Source: Bacteroidia bacterium
GTDB lineage: Bacteria; Bacteroidota; Bacteroidia; J057; JAIXKT01
Length of the DNA: 64,000 nt
NCBI GenBank assembly: GCA_026932145.1
Contig: JAIXKT010000046.1
Coordinates: 28,850-92,849 of the forward strand
Direction: 5' to 3'
Shown in pieces: positions 16,766 to 29,782 of the stretch (positions within the stretch are counted from its first letter, which is position 1; every line of letters starts with the position of its first letter). Below the pieces are notes generated by a model that saw only the letters and a program-made list of their open reading frames with translations, had not been told where the DNA came from and did no database searches. Made by a program: the position numbers and the translations under genes.

Positions 16766-19498
16766 ATGCAAATCTTATCTAATAATTATCTCCGGTATCT
16801 TTATACAATATTTCTCATTGTATTTCTTCCAAACTGGGCTACTGCTTCGCACAACCTCGCAGGGCAAATTACCTACAAAAAAGTAGGGATGAATACATTT
16901 GAAATCCTTTTAACTACCTATACTGACCCCATTGCACAAGGCGTTGATAGATGCTCTGCTGATCTTGAAATATGGGGATTTATGAACGGCCAATATATAA
17001 AATTTGATGTAATTAAAGATATTCCTCGCGAAAATGGCCCCACCGGTTCTAACTGCTCTCCCCCGCAAAGAATGGGAATCTTTGTACGCTCTAACATCAA
17101 AAAAAACTACTACAGAACAACTTATACTTTTAACGGGCCGGGTAAGTTTTCCGTCAGATATTTTGATTTAGCCCGAAAAGATAATATTATCAATATGGAT
17201 AGATCCGGTTCTACGGCTTTTTATCTTGAAACAATTTTGTATAATCCTATTTCCGGAGACAATAATTCGCCCATTTTGCTCAATGACCCGTTAGATGATG
17301 CTTGTACTGGCCGCCGGTGGACACATAACCCGGGTGCCTATGACCCAGACGGAGATTCTCTCGCTTTCAGCTTGATTCCTTGTCAGCAATATGATCCCGA
17401 TAACGGCATTAACACACCTATACAGGTCGCAAATTATCGCTACCCAAATGCCTTTGGCGGTACTTTTACTATTGACCCCTATTCAGGATTAATTACATGG
17501 AACACTCCTGTACAAGTAGGACTATACAATATCTCAATACTAATTGAAGAGTTTAGAAATGGCCGACTTGTAGGGCACATCATAAGAGATATGGGGATTA
17601 TCGTTGGCCCCTGTAATAACGATCCACCTATTATCAATGCACCTACCGAACTTTGCTCTAAACCCGGACAGTCTTTAGTGTTTAATATAACAACTAATGA
17701 TATTAACCTCGGAGATAGTGTTTATCTATATCTCAATAACGGTGATATGGGAAATAACGGCCCTTTTCAGGTTCCGATAGGAAAGCCAACCATGTCTCCA
17801 CCATTAGAACAATTTCCGGTAAAAGGTTTTCCAGTTATTGCTGCTACTTTTCGCTGGGATATATTTTGCGAACATATTCAAATAAGCCCTTATCAATTAG
17901 ATTTTTATGCCCATGATAATTTATTAAACCATTATACCTTAGCAGATAATAAAGTTACCCGAATTAGGATTGTTCCACCAAGTACCCAACTGATACAAGC
18001 TACTACTCAGCCCGGACACAAGATTAAAATAGTCTGGAAACCCAATCCTTGTTCTAATGCTATTGGTTACGATATTTATCGCTCTACGGGAATTTCTGGC
18101 CATATTGATACGACCTGCTGCACTAATACCGCATTATCCGGGTACGAAAAAGTTGGCCAAACAGATAGCTGGGCAGATACTTCTTTGGTAGATGACAATA
18201 ATGGTAATGGCTTAGATTATGTAGGCAGTTATTGTTATAGAGTTGTTTCTATTTTTCCCCAGAACCAGCCAAGCTGTGCATCTGAGCCTATCTGCGTAGA
18301 ATTACAAAGAGATGCTCCAATATTGGTTACTAACTCGGTAATCTCTACCGATGAATCAATCGGTAGTATCCAAGTAGCGTGGGCAAGACCGGATACTACC
18401 ATTATTGATTCTATATTTTTCCCAAAACCCTATTATTATCAACTATTTCGCGCAAACGGTATCACCGGCGGTACACTTTTTCCAATAACTTCACCCATTA
18501 TTAATTGGGCAGATACGGTATTTTTTGACCCTAATTTAAACACTAAGGATAGTGCCTATAAATATCAAGTAAAACTATTTGATTCAAATAACAATCTAAT
18601 AGCAAACAGTAATCAAGCTTCTTCGGTTTATTTAAAAATAGCTCCTGCGGATAAGTCTTTGGTTTTAGAATGGAATTTTCACACACCTTGGGCTGAAGAT
18701 TCTTTTCAAATTTGGCGAAAAGCTCCCGGCGAGGTCAATTTTAGTCTTATTCAGACTGTTGATGCAACCCGAAACCGGTGGTTAGATAGCGGCCTTATGA
18801 ATGGAGCTACTTACTGCTATTTCATAAAAAGCTATGGTAAATACGGGGTATCCAGTATTCGTCAGCCACTTATCAATGATTCTAACGAAACCTGCGGAGT
18901 ACCTATTGACCTAACTCCTCCTTGCTTACCAGTTCGAGATTCTTTTAATATGGAACCAAACTGTACTGATTTCACGGTGGATTTTTGGTGGCCAAACTCA
19001 GATTCAAGTTGTGCTAGTGATTTGGATTTTTACTCAATCTATTTTAGCAGAAATTCCGGTGGCCCCTATACTTTTCTAAAAAGAGTTACAGAACCCAAAT
19101 ATCTATTTTCCGACCCTGAACTATATTCAATTGCTGGATGCTTTGTAATCACGGCTACTGATACCGTTGGAAATGAAAGTCCCTATTCTGCCGAATTTTG
19201 TGTAGATAATTGCCCCGATATTATCTTTCCAAACGTATTTACACCTAATGGAGACGGACGTAATGACTACTTTATTCCAATTAAAGCACGGTCAGTAAAA
19301 AGTATCCGATTACAAATCTTTGATAGATGGGGCGTTTGGTTATCTTCCTCAAATAATATTAACAACCTCTGGGATGGTACTTATCACGGAAAAGATGTTC
19401 CAGAAGGAGTGTATTACTGGATAGCAGACGTAGAATTTGAGCACTTAGAAACCCAAAAACCAAATAGCTATCGCGGAGTTATCACTTTGCTGCGCTAA
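16766..19498 (+). CDS. Large secreted protein with T9SS type B (gliding-associated) C-terminal domain
   Basis: A 910-residue exported protein. A signal peptide (about residues 1-27, ending ATA|SHN) precedes the start of the mature protein (HNLAGQITYKKVG). Two or three fibronectin/Ig-like regions are visible (about residues 400-500 and 520-700). The C-terminal 85 residues (FPNVFTPNGDGRNDYFIPI, IRLQIFDRWG, WDGTYHGKDVPEGVYYWIAD) form the CHU-type sorting domain that sends cargo through the type IX secretion system. It is probably a cell-surface or secreted protein. No catalytic motif was recognised. Confidence 0.88.
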   Translation: MQILSNNYLRYLYTIFLIVFLPNWATASHNLAGQITYKKVGMNTFEILLTTYTDPIAQGVDRCSADLEIWGFMNGQYIKFDVIKDIPRENGPTGSNCSPPQRMGIFVRSNIKKNYYRTTYTFNGPGKFSVRYFDLARKDNIINMDRSGSTAFYLETILYNPISGDNNSPILLNDPLDDACTGRRWTHNPGAYDPDGDSLAFSLIPCQQYDPDNGINTPIQVANYRYPNAFGGTFTIDPYSGLITWNTPVQVGLYNISILIEEFRNGRLVGHIIRDMGIIVGPCNNDPPIINAPTELCSKPGQSLVFNITTNDINLGDSVYLYLNNGDMGNNGPFQVPIGKPTMSPPLEQFPVKGFPVIAATFRWDIFCEHIQISPYQLDFYAHDNLLNHYTLADNKVTRIRIVPPSTQLIQATTQPGHKIKIVWKPNPCSNAIGYDIYRSTGISGHIDTTCCTNTALSGYEKVGQTDSWADTSLVDDNNGNGLDYVGSYCYRVVSIFPQNQPSCASEPICVELQRDAPILVTNSVISTDESIGSIQVAWARPDTTIIDSIFFPKPYYYQLFRANGITGGTLFPITSPIINWADTVFFDPNLNTKDSAYKYQVKLFDSNNNLIANSNQASSVYLKIAPADKSLVLEWNFHTPWAEDSFQIWRKAPGEVNFSLIQTVDATRNRWLDSGLMNGATYCYFIKSYGKYGVSSIRQPLINDSNETCGVPIDLTPPCLPVRDSFNMEPNCTDFTVDFWWPNSDSSCASDLDFYSIYFSRNSGGPYTFLKRVTEPKYLFSDPELYSIAGCFVITATDTVGNESPYSAEFCVDNCPDIIFPNVFTPNGDGRNDYFIPIKARSVKSIRLQIFDRWGVWLSSSNNINNLWDGTYHGKDVPEGVYYWIADVEFEHLETQKPNSYRGVITLLR

Positions 19499-19603
19499 AT
19501 GAAGTAGCACAAAACTCGACCTGATTTAGGGATTGTGGTTCAGAAAATATGAAAGTTATAATTTCTAAGCCACAACCCAAAAGACAAACTGATTTCTACG
19601 TAA

Positions 19604-20083
19604 TCATGTAGTATTTGGCTTATGTGCTTCAAAGGAGAAAAATTTATGGCTAAAAAAACTGATGCTTGCAATAATAATTGCAGAAGTTCCTCGAGCTACG
19701 AAAGCCAATGAAGGAGTGTGTGATGTAAATAACTCCGTCAGTTTCAGTGTCATAAAGTTTGTCATGTACCAGTTTGCAACAAATACGATTCCTGCAACCA
19801 TCAAAAAACGGCTAAGTTGAGTGCGTGTCCTGAGTTGTGATTCTCCAAAAACAATCTTTTTAGAGAGCCAAAAATTGGTGAGTAACCCAACCGTAAAACT
19901 TATGGTTATAGAAAAAAGGTGTGGTCCAATGGCGAAACCGGCTAAGTGGACAATTTTTTTTTCAAAAACACCATAAAAAAGCCATGCATATATGCTGGCA
20001 TCCACCAAAGTAGCGGTACTTGCAGAAACCAGATAGCGAAACATAGGCTGTTTCCACGCTCCTATCAGTAGTTTTTTCAGCAT
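19604..20083 (-). CDS. GtrA-family membrane protein
   Basis: A 159-residue protein with four predicted transmembrane helices and the GtrA-type start FRYLVSASTATLVDASIYAW. Later it has TISFTVGLLTNFWLSKKIVF, typical of the family. GtrA proteins are thought to move lipid-linked sugars across the inner membrane for surface polysaccharides. Its ATG overlaps the dxs stop by 7 bp, so it is co-translated with dxs. The link might be isoprenoid carrier lipid supply, but that is inference. Confidence 0.88.
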   Translation of the reverse strand: MLKKLLIGAWKQPMFRYLVSASTATLVDASIYAWLFYGVFEKKIVHLAGFAIGPHLFSITISFTVGLLTNFWLSKKIVFGESQLRTRTQLSRFLMVAGIVFVANWYMTNFMTLKLTELFTSHTPSLAFVARGTSAIIIASISFFSHKFFSFEAHKPNTT

Positions 20084-22023
20084 ACAATATTTACTTTCAG
20101 ATAATTAAGTACCGTTTTTTGGATAGCTTCATAACCATAACCACATTCAGCATATAACTGAGGTTGAGTCCCGTGCTCAACAACTCTATCGGGAACTCCC
20201 AAACGTTTGATAGGTAAGAAGTAGTTGTGTTCTGAGAACCATTCTAATATGGCACTACCTGCGCCTCCCATCAAACAGCCATCTTCTACTGTGATAACAA
20301 ATTGATAATTAGACGCTACTTCGTGCAATAAGGCTTCGTCAAGGGGTTTTATGAAACGTAAATCATAAATAGCGGGAGTAATTCCTTGCTGCATTAAATT
20401 TTTTCGGGCAGTGATGGCTTCTTCGGCCATTGTTCCGATTGTTAGAATAGCGATATTTTGTCCGTCGCATATTTTCTCACCAGTTCCAATTGTTATTTCT
20501 TGAAATGGCGTTTTCCAGCCAATCATCGTGCCTTCGCCTCTGGGGTATCTAATGGTGAATGGGCCTTTTGTTTTGGATAGCGAAGCGGTGTACATCAGAT
20601 TTCTGAGCTGCTGTTCATTTCTGGGGGCGGAAACGACAATGTTAGGAATACAACGCATATAGGCTAAGTCGTATGCACCGTGATGTGTAGCTCCGTCAGC
20701 ACCGACTAAGCCTCCTCTGTCTAAACAAAATACTACCGGTAATTCTTGAATAGCAACATCATGAATAACTTGATCATAAGCACGTTGCATAAATGACGAG
20801 TAAATATTGCAAAATGGTACTAACCCTTGGGTAGCTAAGCCGGCTGAAAAAGTAACGGCATGCTGCTCTGCTATCCCCACGTCAAAGGTTCTTTGCGGCA
20901 TCTTTTCCATCATTAGATTTAGGCTACAGCCGGAAGGCATCGCCGGAGTTATGCCCATGATTTTATCATTTTGCTCGGCTAACTCTACAATTGTATATCC
21001 AAAAACATCTTGAAACTTTGGTGGGCTTGGAATATTAGTAGGTACAGAAAAGGATTTTCCGGTAATTTTGTCAAAGTTAAAACTCGGTGCGTGCCATTTG
21101 GTTTGGTCAGCTTCGGCAGGGGCAAAACCTTTACCCTTAACGGTAACACAATGAAGCAACTTAGGGCCTTGAATCTTTTTTAAATCCTGCAATACATGAG
21201 CTAAGTGGGTAACATCATGGCCATCAATAGGTCCAAAGTAACGGAACTTTAAGGCTTCAAACAGCATTCCCGGTTTAGATAAGTTTGCCGTTAATAAGTC
21301 TTCTAACTTACTGGCTACAAATCGGGCTTTAGAGCTTAATCTGTCAATTTTTCCAAGTAATTTCCATGCTTCGTCACGGATGTAATTGTATGTTCTTGAT
21401 GTAGTTATGTCTGTTAGATAGTCTTTTAGTGCTCCCACATTAGGGTCAATAGACATACAGTTATCGTTTAAGATGACTAAGATATTGGAGTTTTCTACTC
21501 CGGCGTGGTTTAGGGCTTCAAAGGCTAGTCCGGCTGTCATGGCTCCGTCACCGATTACCGCAATATGCTGTCGGGTGTGATTTCCGGCATATTGAGCCGC
21601 AACAGCCATCCCTAATACTGCTGAAATTGATGTTGAAGAATGCCCTACACCAAAGGCATCATAAATGGATTCCGAACGCTTAGGAAAGCCAGAAATACCT
21701 TGATATAAACGATTTGTATGAAATTTTTCTCTTCTTCCGGTGATGATTTTGTGCCCATACGCTTGGTGGCCAACATCCCAAACAACTAAGTCTTCGGGTG
21801 TGTTAAACACATAATGAAGAGCCGTTGTTAGCTCCACAACCCCCAAACTCGCTGCAAAATGCCCCCCATGAATAGAGCAGTGTTCTATAATATAGTTTCT
21901 CAATTCTTGGGAAAATTCAAATAATTTTCCTTCCGGTAATTGTCTTAAATCTTCAGGGTAAATAACCTTGGCTAATAAATCGCCCACAGAAATTGCTTCT
22001 TTTCCAACAGGATTAGTGTTCAT
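20077..22023 (-). CDS. dxs: 1-deoxy-D-xylulose-5-phosphate synthase
   Basis: A 648-residue thiamine-diphosphate enzyme that condenses pyruvate with glyceraldehyde 3-phosphate, the first step of the MEP isoprenoid pathway. It has VVWDVGHQAYGHKIITGR (residues 79-96) and the ThDP/Mg motif GDGAMTAGLAFEALNHAG, with NDNCMSIDPNVGA. A central transketolase domain carries the catalytic Glu in VGIAEQHAVTFSAGLA. A C-terminal domain has EDGCLMGGAGSAI. Length is normal. A promoter box precedes it; GtrA follows with overlap. Confidence 0.97.
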   Translation of the reverse strand: MNTNPVGKEAISVGDLLAKVIYPEDLRQLPEGKLFEFSQELRNYIIEHCSIHGGHFAASLGVVELTTALHYVFNTPEDLVVWDVGHQAYGHKIITGRREKFHTNRLYQGISGFPKRSESIYDAFGVGHSSTSISAVLGMAVAAQYAGNHTRQHIAVIGDGAMTAGLAFEALNHAGVENSNILVILNDNCMSIDPNVGALKDYLTDITTSRTYNYIRDEAWKLLGKIDRLSSKARFVASKLEDLLTANLSKPGMLFEALKFRYFGPIDGHDVTHLAHVLQDLKKIQGPKLLHCVTVKGKGFAPAEADQTKWHAPSFNFDKITGKSFSVPTNIPSPPKFQDVFGYTIVELAEQNDKIMGITPAMPSGCSLNLMMEKMPQRTFDVGIAEQHAVTFSAGLATQGLVPFCNIYSSFMQRAYDQVIHDVAIQELPVVFCLDRGGLVGADGATHHGAYDLAYMRCIPNIVVSAPRNEQQLRNLMYTASLSKTKGPFTIRYPRGEGTMIGWKTPFQEITIGTGEKICDGQNIAILTIGTMAEEAITARKNLMQQGITPAIYDLRFIKPLDEALLHEVASNYQFVITVEDGCLMGGAGSAILEWFSEHNYFLPIKRLGVPDRVVEHGTQPQLYAECGYGYEAIQKTVLNYLKVNIVC

Positions 22024-22069
22024 CTAAACAAAACTAAGGTAGGAGCAAAATTTTTTGCTCAAAATTTTG

Positions 22070-22077
22070 CAAATGTA
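22070..22077 (-). promoter_or_regulatory. -7 promoter box of dxs
   Basis: Minus-strand TACATTTG matches TAnnTTTG, 47 bp from the dxs ATG. A TTTG lies 15 bp further upstream, a little close for a -33 element. Confidence 0.5.
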
Positions 22078-22171
22078 CGTTTTTTGGGCTTACAAATGAT
22101 AATTGAACCCTTTGATTAAAGGTTATCGTGTAATCCAGCTTAGCATAACAGCCTTTGCAAGAAAGCTACGC

Positions 22172-23602
22172 TTAGCTATGTTTCTGATTGATAGCTTCTT
22201 TTTTTAGTTTAAATAAATTTTCATCTATCAAAACAGGATATTTTTGTGGGTTTTCTATTTTAAATAATGCTGGATCAAATTTAGAGCGAAGCTCAAAATG
22301 ATTTTTACGGATTTCTCGAAGGGTAAGTTCTGGGTAAATTCTTTTTCCTGACTGCATTACCGGAACCAGCAAGTTTTGTGCATTGCTTGGAATGGTTTCT
22401 AAAAACGCTCCTGTTTCTGGGTGCACAAGTTGCTTATTTGACTCCGTAAAAGTATCTTGAATAAAATCAAACTGATTAAGATTATTGTTGCTAACTCGGA
22501 ATACCGATAAATTTCCCGGTGTAGAAATCTTGATAACGTCTTCGGAAAGTTTAACGCGATAATGCCATTTTTCGTTTTGGTAAATTGCCGCTAATTTGTA
22601 AACGCCTCCTAAAGCCGGTTGGCCGTTGGCAGTTATGAGGTTAGTACCAACGCCCCAGACACCGATGGGGGCACCGTTTTTCTTTAGTGTAGCGATACTT
22701 TGCTCGTCTAAATCATTGGTAGCAACAACCTGGGTTTGGTGAAATCCGGCTTCATCTAACAATTTTCTGGCTAATTTACTGAGTAGTAATAAGTCTCCGG
22801 AGTCTAAGCGAATTGCATAAAAGGGAAAACCTGCTTGCTGTAGCTGTTTACCAACGGTAATTGCATTTAAGATGCCTTGCTCTGTGCTGTAAGTATCTAC
22901 TAAGAAAGTGCAGTTATTGGGGAGGGCTTCAGCATAGGCACGAAATGCTGATAGTTCGTCAGGGAAGGTCATTACCCAGCTGTGAGCATGTGTGCCACGA
23001 ACCGGAATTCCAAATAATTTACCGGCTAAGACATTGGAGGTTGCGTGGCAGCCGCCAATATAAGCGGCTCTGGTGGCACTTATCCCCCCGTCAAGTCCCT
23101 GTGCGCGTCTTAGCCCAAACTCTAATACCGGATCTCCACCAGTAACGGTAATAATTCGGCTCGCCTTTGTGGCAATTAAAGTCTGAAAATTGATAATGGT
23201 AAGTAATGCTGTTTCTACTAATTGACATTGATACAATGGCCCGGTAATCTTCATCAAAGGTTGATTGGGAAAAACAATTTCGCCTTCCGGAATAGCCTCA
23301 ATATCAAGTTCTAACTCAAAGGTTCTTAAAAAATCCAAAAACTCCTTACTGAATAACGGTTTATCATCATAGCCTGTAAGTGTTGAAAGAAATTCCAAAT
23401 CACTTTCGGAAGGCCGGTAGTCTTTTAAAAACTGTAATGCTGTTTCTAACCCGGCACAAACCGCATACGCACCGTTAAAGGGGGGCTTGCGGAAATACAA
23501 GTTAAAAATAGCCCGTTGCTGGTGTATCCCATTTTTCCAATATCCATAAATCATGGAAATCTGATATAAGTCCGTTAGTAAAAACTTATCTGTTAGCACC
23601 AT
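22172..23602 (-). CDS. pncB: Nicotinate phosphoribosyltransferase
   Basis: A 476-residue enzyme of NAD salvage, making nicotinate mononucleotide from nicotinate and PRPP. The N-terminus TDKFLLTDLYQISMIYGYW is family-typical. So are FGLRRAQGLDGGISATRAAY, the GTHAHSWVM segment with the presumed active-site histidine, and YAIRLDSGDLLLLSK in the phosphoribosyl-binding barrel. No close functional partner lies nearby. The gene follows the tRNA-Val terminator by about 30 bp, so it should have its own promoter, though none is obvious in that short gap. Confidence 0.94.
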   Translation of the reverse strand: MVLTDKFLLTDLYQISMIYGYWKNGIHQQRAIFNLYFRKPPFNGAYAVCAGLETALQFLKDYRPSESDLEFLSTLTGYDDKPLFSKEFLDFLRTFELELDIEAIPEGEIVFPNQPLMKITGPLYQCQLVETALLTIINFQTLIATKASRIITVTGGDPVLEFGLRRAQGLDGGISATRAAYIGGCHATSNVLAGKLFGIPVRGTHAHSWVMTFPDELSAFRAYAEALPNNCTFLVDTYSTEQGILNAITVGKQLQQAGFPFYAIRLDSGDLLLLSKLARKLLDEAGFHQTQVVATNDLDEQSIATLKKNGAPIGVWGVGTNLITANGQPALGGVYKLAAIYQNEKWHYRVKLSEDVIKISTPGNLSVFRVSNNNLNQFDFIQDTFTESNKQLVHPETGAFLETIPSNAQNLLVPVMQSGKRIYPELTLREIRKNHFELRSKFDPALFKIENPQKYPVLIDENLFKLKKEAINQKHS

Positions 23603-23633
23603 ATTCAGGAAAATAAACTGTTGTTAAATAAAA

Positions 23634-23657
23634 AAAGCACTCTATAAGGAGTGCTTT
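23634..23657 (-). terminator. Terminator of tRNA-Val
   Basis: A perfect 9-bp stem (23634-23642 with 23649-23657) with a 6-nt loop is followed on the minus strand by a T-run. The stem's upstream arm begins right at the tRNA 3' CCA. Confidence 0.8.
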
Positions 23658-23734
23658 GGTGGGAATTGAGGGATTCGAACCCCCGACCCTCTGCTTGTAA
23701 GGCAGATGCTCTGAACCAACTGAGCTAAATTCCC
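23657..23734 (-). tRNA. tRNA-Val (anticodon UAC)
   Basis: Read on the minus strand, the acceptor stem GGGAATT pairs with AATTCCC, followed by an A discriminator and an encoded CCA. The D-arm has AGCTCAGTTGG. The anticodon stem-loop CTGCCTTACAAGCAG has anticodon TAC (23697-23699), reading valine codons. The T-arm has GGTTCGAATCC. The total is 78 nt with CCA. Confidence 0.96.
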
Positions 23735-23747
23735 TAAAAACGAAGCG

Positions 23748-23777
23748 CAAAATTACAATAACTAAGATTAAGCGCAA
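23748..23777 (-). promoter_or_regulatory. Promoter of tRNA-Val (-33 TTG, -7 TAATTTTG)
   Basis: On the minus strand the -7 box TAATTTTG (23748-23755) and a TTG (23775-23777) are separated by 19 bp, a textbook Bacteroidota promoter. It ends 13 bp before the mature tRNA 5' end. Confidence 0.75.
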
Positions 23778-23976
23778 CTACTTTTTTACAAAAAAATAGT
23801 AATCATTTGATAATTAGCAAGAAAAATATTATTGATAGTTAGTTTAAAAGAAAATTTAACCGTACAACAGTTGTTTATTGGAGGCATTTAAAGGTAGAAA
23901 GTTATTAACACAGCAAGTATTACCTACAAATAGCCACGTTTTAGAAGTCAGAATAAGTTTAATCTAAAAAAGTTAT

Positions 23977-24006
23977 TTGGAAATACAAAAAAAGGTTGTA
24001 GCTTTG
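23977..24006 (+). promoter_or_regulatory. Promoter of the rimP-nusA-infB operon
   Basis: TTG (23977-23979), a 19-bp spacer and TAGCTTTG (23999-24006) form a full -33/-7 Bacteroidota promoter. The rimP ATG is about 120 bp downstream, leaving a leader that contains a G-run at 24074-24080. The rest of the 23735-24127 gap shows no gene. Confidence 0.7.
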
Positions 24007-24127
24007 CAGCCGGATCTTGGTTTAACGTGCTAAATAGAACTTTTGTTAAAATATCATTTGGTTTGTAGAAAAAGGGGGGGTGGAAACTTCCCTTTTCTAT
24101 TTAAAAAAAGGTCTCAAAAGATTAACT

Positions 24128-24637
24128 ATGAAGAATCTGATTTCTTCTACATTACGGGAAAGTATTGAGTTGATAGTTCAAACAGAGCTGCCAGAGGGTT
24201 TTTTAGTGGATATTTTGCTATCCCGCGGGCCACAATCTCTGTTAGAAATACTTGTAGATACCGAACAAGGAGTTTGTTTGGAAGATTGTGTCCGTATAAG
24301 TAGAGCACTAAACCCGATATTAGAGCAGGATTTAACATTAGACTTTCCCTATAATTTAATTGTATCTTCTCCCGGCTTAGATAGACCCCTGAGCCACGAA
24401 AGACAATTTAAGCGCTATACAGATAAGTTAGTGGAAGTCAAGTATATAGACGGTAACAAAAATACCGGGATATTGCGAAAAATGACCCCCGAATCTTATT
24501 ACATATCACTGACACCCCCTAAAAGTAATAAAAAAAACATCAATCCGATAGATACGGTAATTCCCAAAGAGCAAGTATCTGGAATTTATCCCGGAATATC
24601 TTTTAAAGAAAACTATGATAGAAAAACAAATGATTAA
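24128..24637 (+). CDS. rimP: Ribosome maturation factor RimP
   Basis: A 169-residue protein needed for 30S maturation. It has LLEILVDTEQGVCLEDCVRI and SRALNPILEQ, then the diagnostic YNLIVSSPGLDRPLSHERQF, and a C-terminal SH3-like domain. The frame is open from a GTG at 24080, but the extra 16 residues are unlike the family, so I prefer the ATG at 24128. It heads rimP-nusA-infB, the conserved operon order. Confidence 0.94.
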   Translation: MKNLISSTLRESIELIVQTELPEGFLVDILLSRGPQSLLEILVDTEQGVCLEDCVRISRALNPILEQDLTLDFPYNLIVSSPGLDRPLSHERQFKRYTDKLVEVKYIDGNKNTGILRKMTPESYYISLTPPKSNKKNINPIDTVIPKEQVSGIYPGISFKENYDRKTND

Positions 24638-24658
24638 CCCAATTCAATTTGGAAAAAG

Positions 24659-25960
24659 ATGAAAAAGAGTGCGGCTAACCCTAAGAGTGCAAAAATGGCG
24701 GCGCAACTTACCCCCAAAGATGAGCGCAATGAGCTAATGGACTCTATGCGTGAATTTGCTATGTCCAAACAAATTTCTAATGAGGACTTTATGCAAATTA
24801 TGGAAGAAGTTTTTCGGTTTATGGTTAAGAAAAAATATGGTACTGACGAAAACTTTCAATTTATCGTAAACCCTGATAAAGGCGACATACAGGCTTTTCG
24901 AGAGCGCGAAATCGTAGAAGACGGCGAAGTAGAAGACGGCTCACTGCAAATCGCAATCTCTGACGCTCTAAAAGTGGACTCAGATTATACCACAGGCGAA
25001 TTTTTTCCCGAAGAAATAGACCTAAGAGAACTGGGCAGGCGGCTTGTACTCACCGCAAAACAAACCCTCAACACCAAAATTAAAGACCTTGAACGAGCCC
25101 AAATCCTAAAACAATATAAAGATTTAGAGGGAACAATTGTAAATGGCGAAGTGTATCAAGTTTGGCGTAATGAAATGCTCGTTTTACACGATAATAACGA
25201 ACTAATTTTACCCAAAACCGAACAAATCCCCAAAGACCACTTCAAAAAAGGCGATATGATTAAAGCCGTAATTAAAGAAGTGGTACTCAAGCAAAATGCC
25301 AATACGCCCAGAATTATCATTTCCCGAACAGACCCGTTGTTTTTAGAACGTTTATTTGAAGAAGAAGTTCCTGAAATAGCAGACGGCTTAATTACGGTCA
25401 AAAAAGTTGTTCGAGACCCCGGAGAACGCGCCAAAGTAGCCGTAGAAAGTTATGACGACCGCATAGACCCCGTAGGCGCTTGCGTAGGCGTAAAAGGATC
25501 CCGTATCCACGGAATTATTAAAGAACTGCGCGGAGAAAATATTGACGTTATCAACTATTCATCAAACCCTGCAATATTTATTTCCCGAGCACTTGCCCCA
25601 GCTAAAATATCTACTATAAAAGTAGATGAAAAGAAAAAACGCGCAAACGTCTATATGCAGTCTGACCAAATTTCAATGGCAATCGGAAAAGGCGGCCAAA
25701 ATATTAAATTAGCAATTGCACTAACAGCCTATGAAATAGACGTTTATAGCGAAGTTGATCCCAATGAGGAGGACGTTGATTTAGATGAATTCAGAGACGA
25801 AATTGATGACTGGATTATTGACAGCCTACGCGAAATCGGCCTCGATTCTGCCAAATCAGTCTTAAAACTCACCATAGATGAACTCGCCCACAGAACAGAC
25901 TTAGACCGCGAAACCTTACATGACGTTTTCGCAATATTAAAATCAGAATTTGAAAATTAA
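24659..25960 (+). CDS. nusA: Transcription termination/antitermination factor NusA
   Basis: A 433-residue protein. An N-terminal RNA-polymerase-binding domain (about 1-135) is followed by an S1 domain (about 137-205, containing [20 protein letters not shown]) and two KH domains. Their GDMIKAVI, [20 protein letters not shown] ([18 protein letters not shown]) and [16 protein letters not shown] motifs are clear. The C-terminus is short and acidic ([14 protein letters not shown]) with one helix-hairpin-helix-like segment. It modulates RNA polymerase pausing and termination. It lies 21 bp after rimP and 29 bp before infB. Confidence 0.97.
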   Translation: MKKSAANPKSAKMAAQLTPKDERNELMDSMREFAMSKQISNEDFMQIMEEVFRFMVKKKYGTDENFQFIVNPDKGDIQAFREREIVEDGEVEDGSLQIAISDALKVDSDYTTGEFFPEEIDLRELGRRLVLTAKQTLNTKIKDLERAQILKQYKDLEGTIVNGEVYQVWRNEMLVLHDNNELILPKTEQIPKDHFKKGDMIKAVIKEVVLKQNANTPRIIISRTDPLFLERLFEEEVPEIADGLITVKKVVRDPGERAKVAVESYDDRIDPVGACVGVKGSRIHGIIKELRGENIDVINYSSNPAIFISRALAPAKISTIKVDEKKKRANVYMQSDQISMAIGKGGQNIKLAIALTAYEIDVYSEVDPNEEDVDLDEFRDEIDDWIIDSLREIGLDSAKSVLKLTIDELAHRTDLDRETLHDVFAILKSEFEN

Positions 25961-25989
25961 CTTTAATAGTAACTCCCCGAACCGACTAT

Positions 25990-29418
<3,429 letters not shown>

Positions 29419-29421
29419 TTT

Positions 29422-29670
29422 ATGACTTTTTTGATTGACGTTCTCATTTTGCCACACCAGCAACTACTTGACCCTCAGGGAAAAGCTACTCTACATGGGC
29501 TAAAACAACTTGGTTTGCAGGCAGTAACAGATGTAAGAGTTGGTAAAAGAATACAACTTTCGGTGCAATCTGAAACTGCCGAAGAGGCACTTAGTTTTGC
29601 AACGCAAGCTGCCCAAAAACTATTAGCAAATCCAATAACGGAAACTTTTGAAATACAACTTGTTTCTTAA
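29422..29670 (+). CDS. purS: Phosphoribosylformylglycinamidine synthase subunit PurS
   Basis: An 82-residue protein matching PurS: a beta-rich N-terminus (FLIDVLILPHQQLLDPQGKA), then GLKQLGLQAVTDVRVGKRIQ and a helix (AEEALSFATQAAQKLLANP). PurS bridges PurL and PurQ in the third-fourth step of purine synthesis. Length is typical. It starts 3 bp after the infB stop, so it is likely co-transcribed with it. purL and purQ are not in the window. Confidence 0.93.
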   Translation: MTFLIDVLILPHQQLLDPQGKATLHGLKQLGLQAVTDVRVGKRIQLSVQSETAEEALSFATQAAQKLLANPITETFEIQLVS

Positions 29671-29722
29671 AAAGTGATTAGTCTTAGGGAATATATTTTT
29701 TGAATTATAACTAAATAGCTAA

Positions 29723-29763
29723 AATATAAGGGCTGACTAAATAAAATAGTCAGCCCTTATATT
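29723..29763. terminator. Bidirectional terminator between purS and the DUF1573 gene
   Basis: A perfect 17-bp inverted repeat (29723-29739 with 29747-29763) with a 7-nt loop lies between convergent genes. It is flanked by A/T-rich sequence on both sides. Confidence 0.82.
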
Positions 29764-29782
29764 ATTGGTTAAACTTGTAAAA

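Noticed and set aside
19529..19578. A GGG/CCC stem after the T9SS type B gene
   Set aside because: The stem has a bulge and a 31-nt loop; not convincing as a terminator.
23586..23777. A 63-codon minus-strand ORF
   Set aside because: It runs through the tRNA-Val gene and its terminator, so it is a chance frame.
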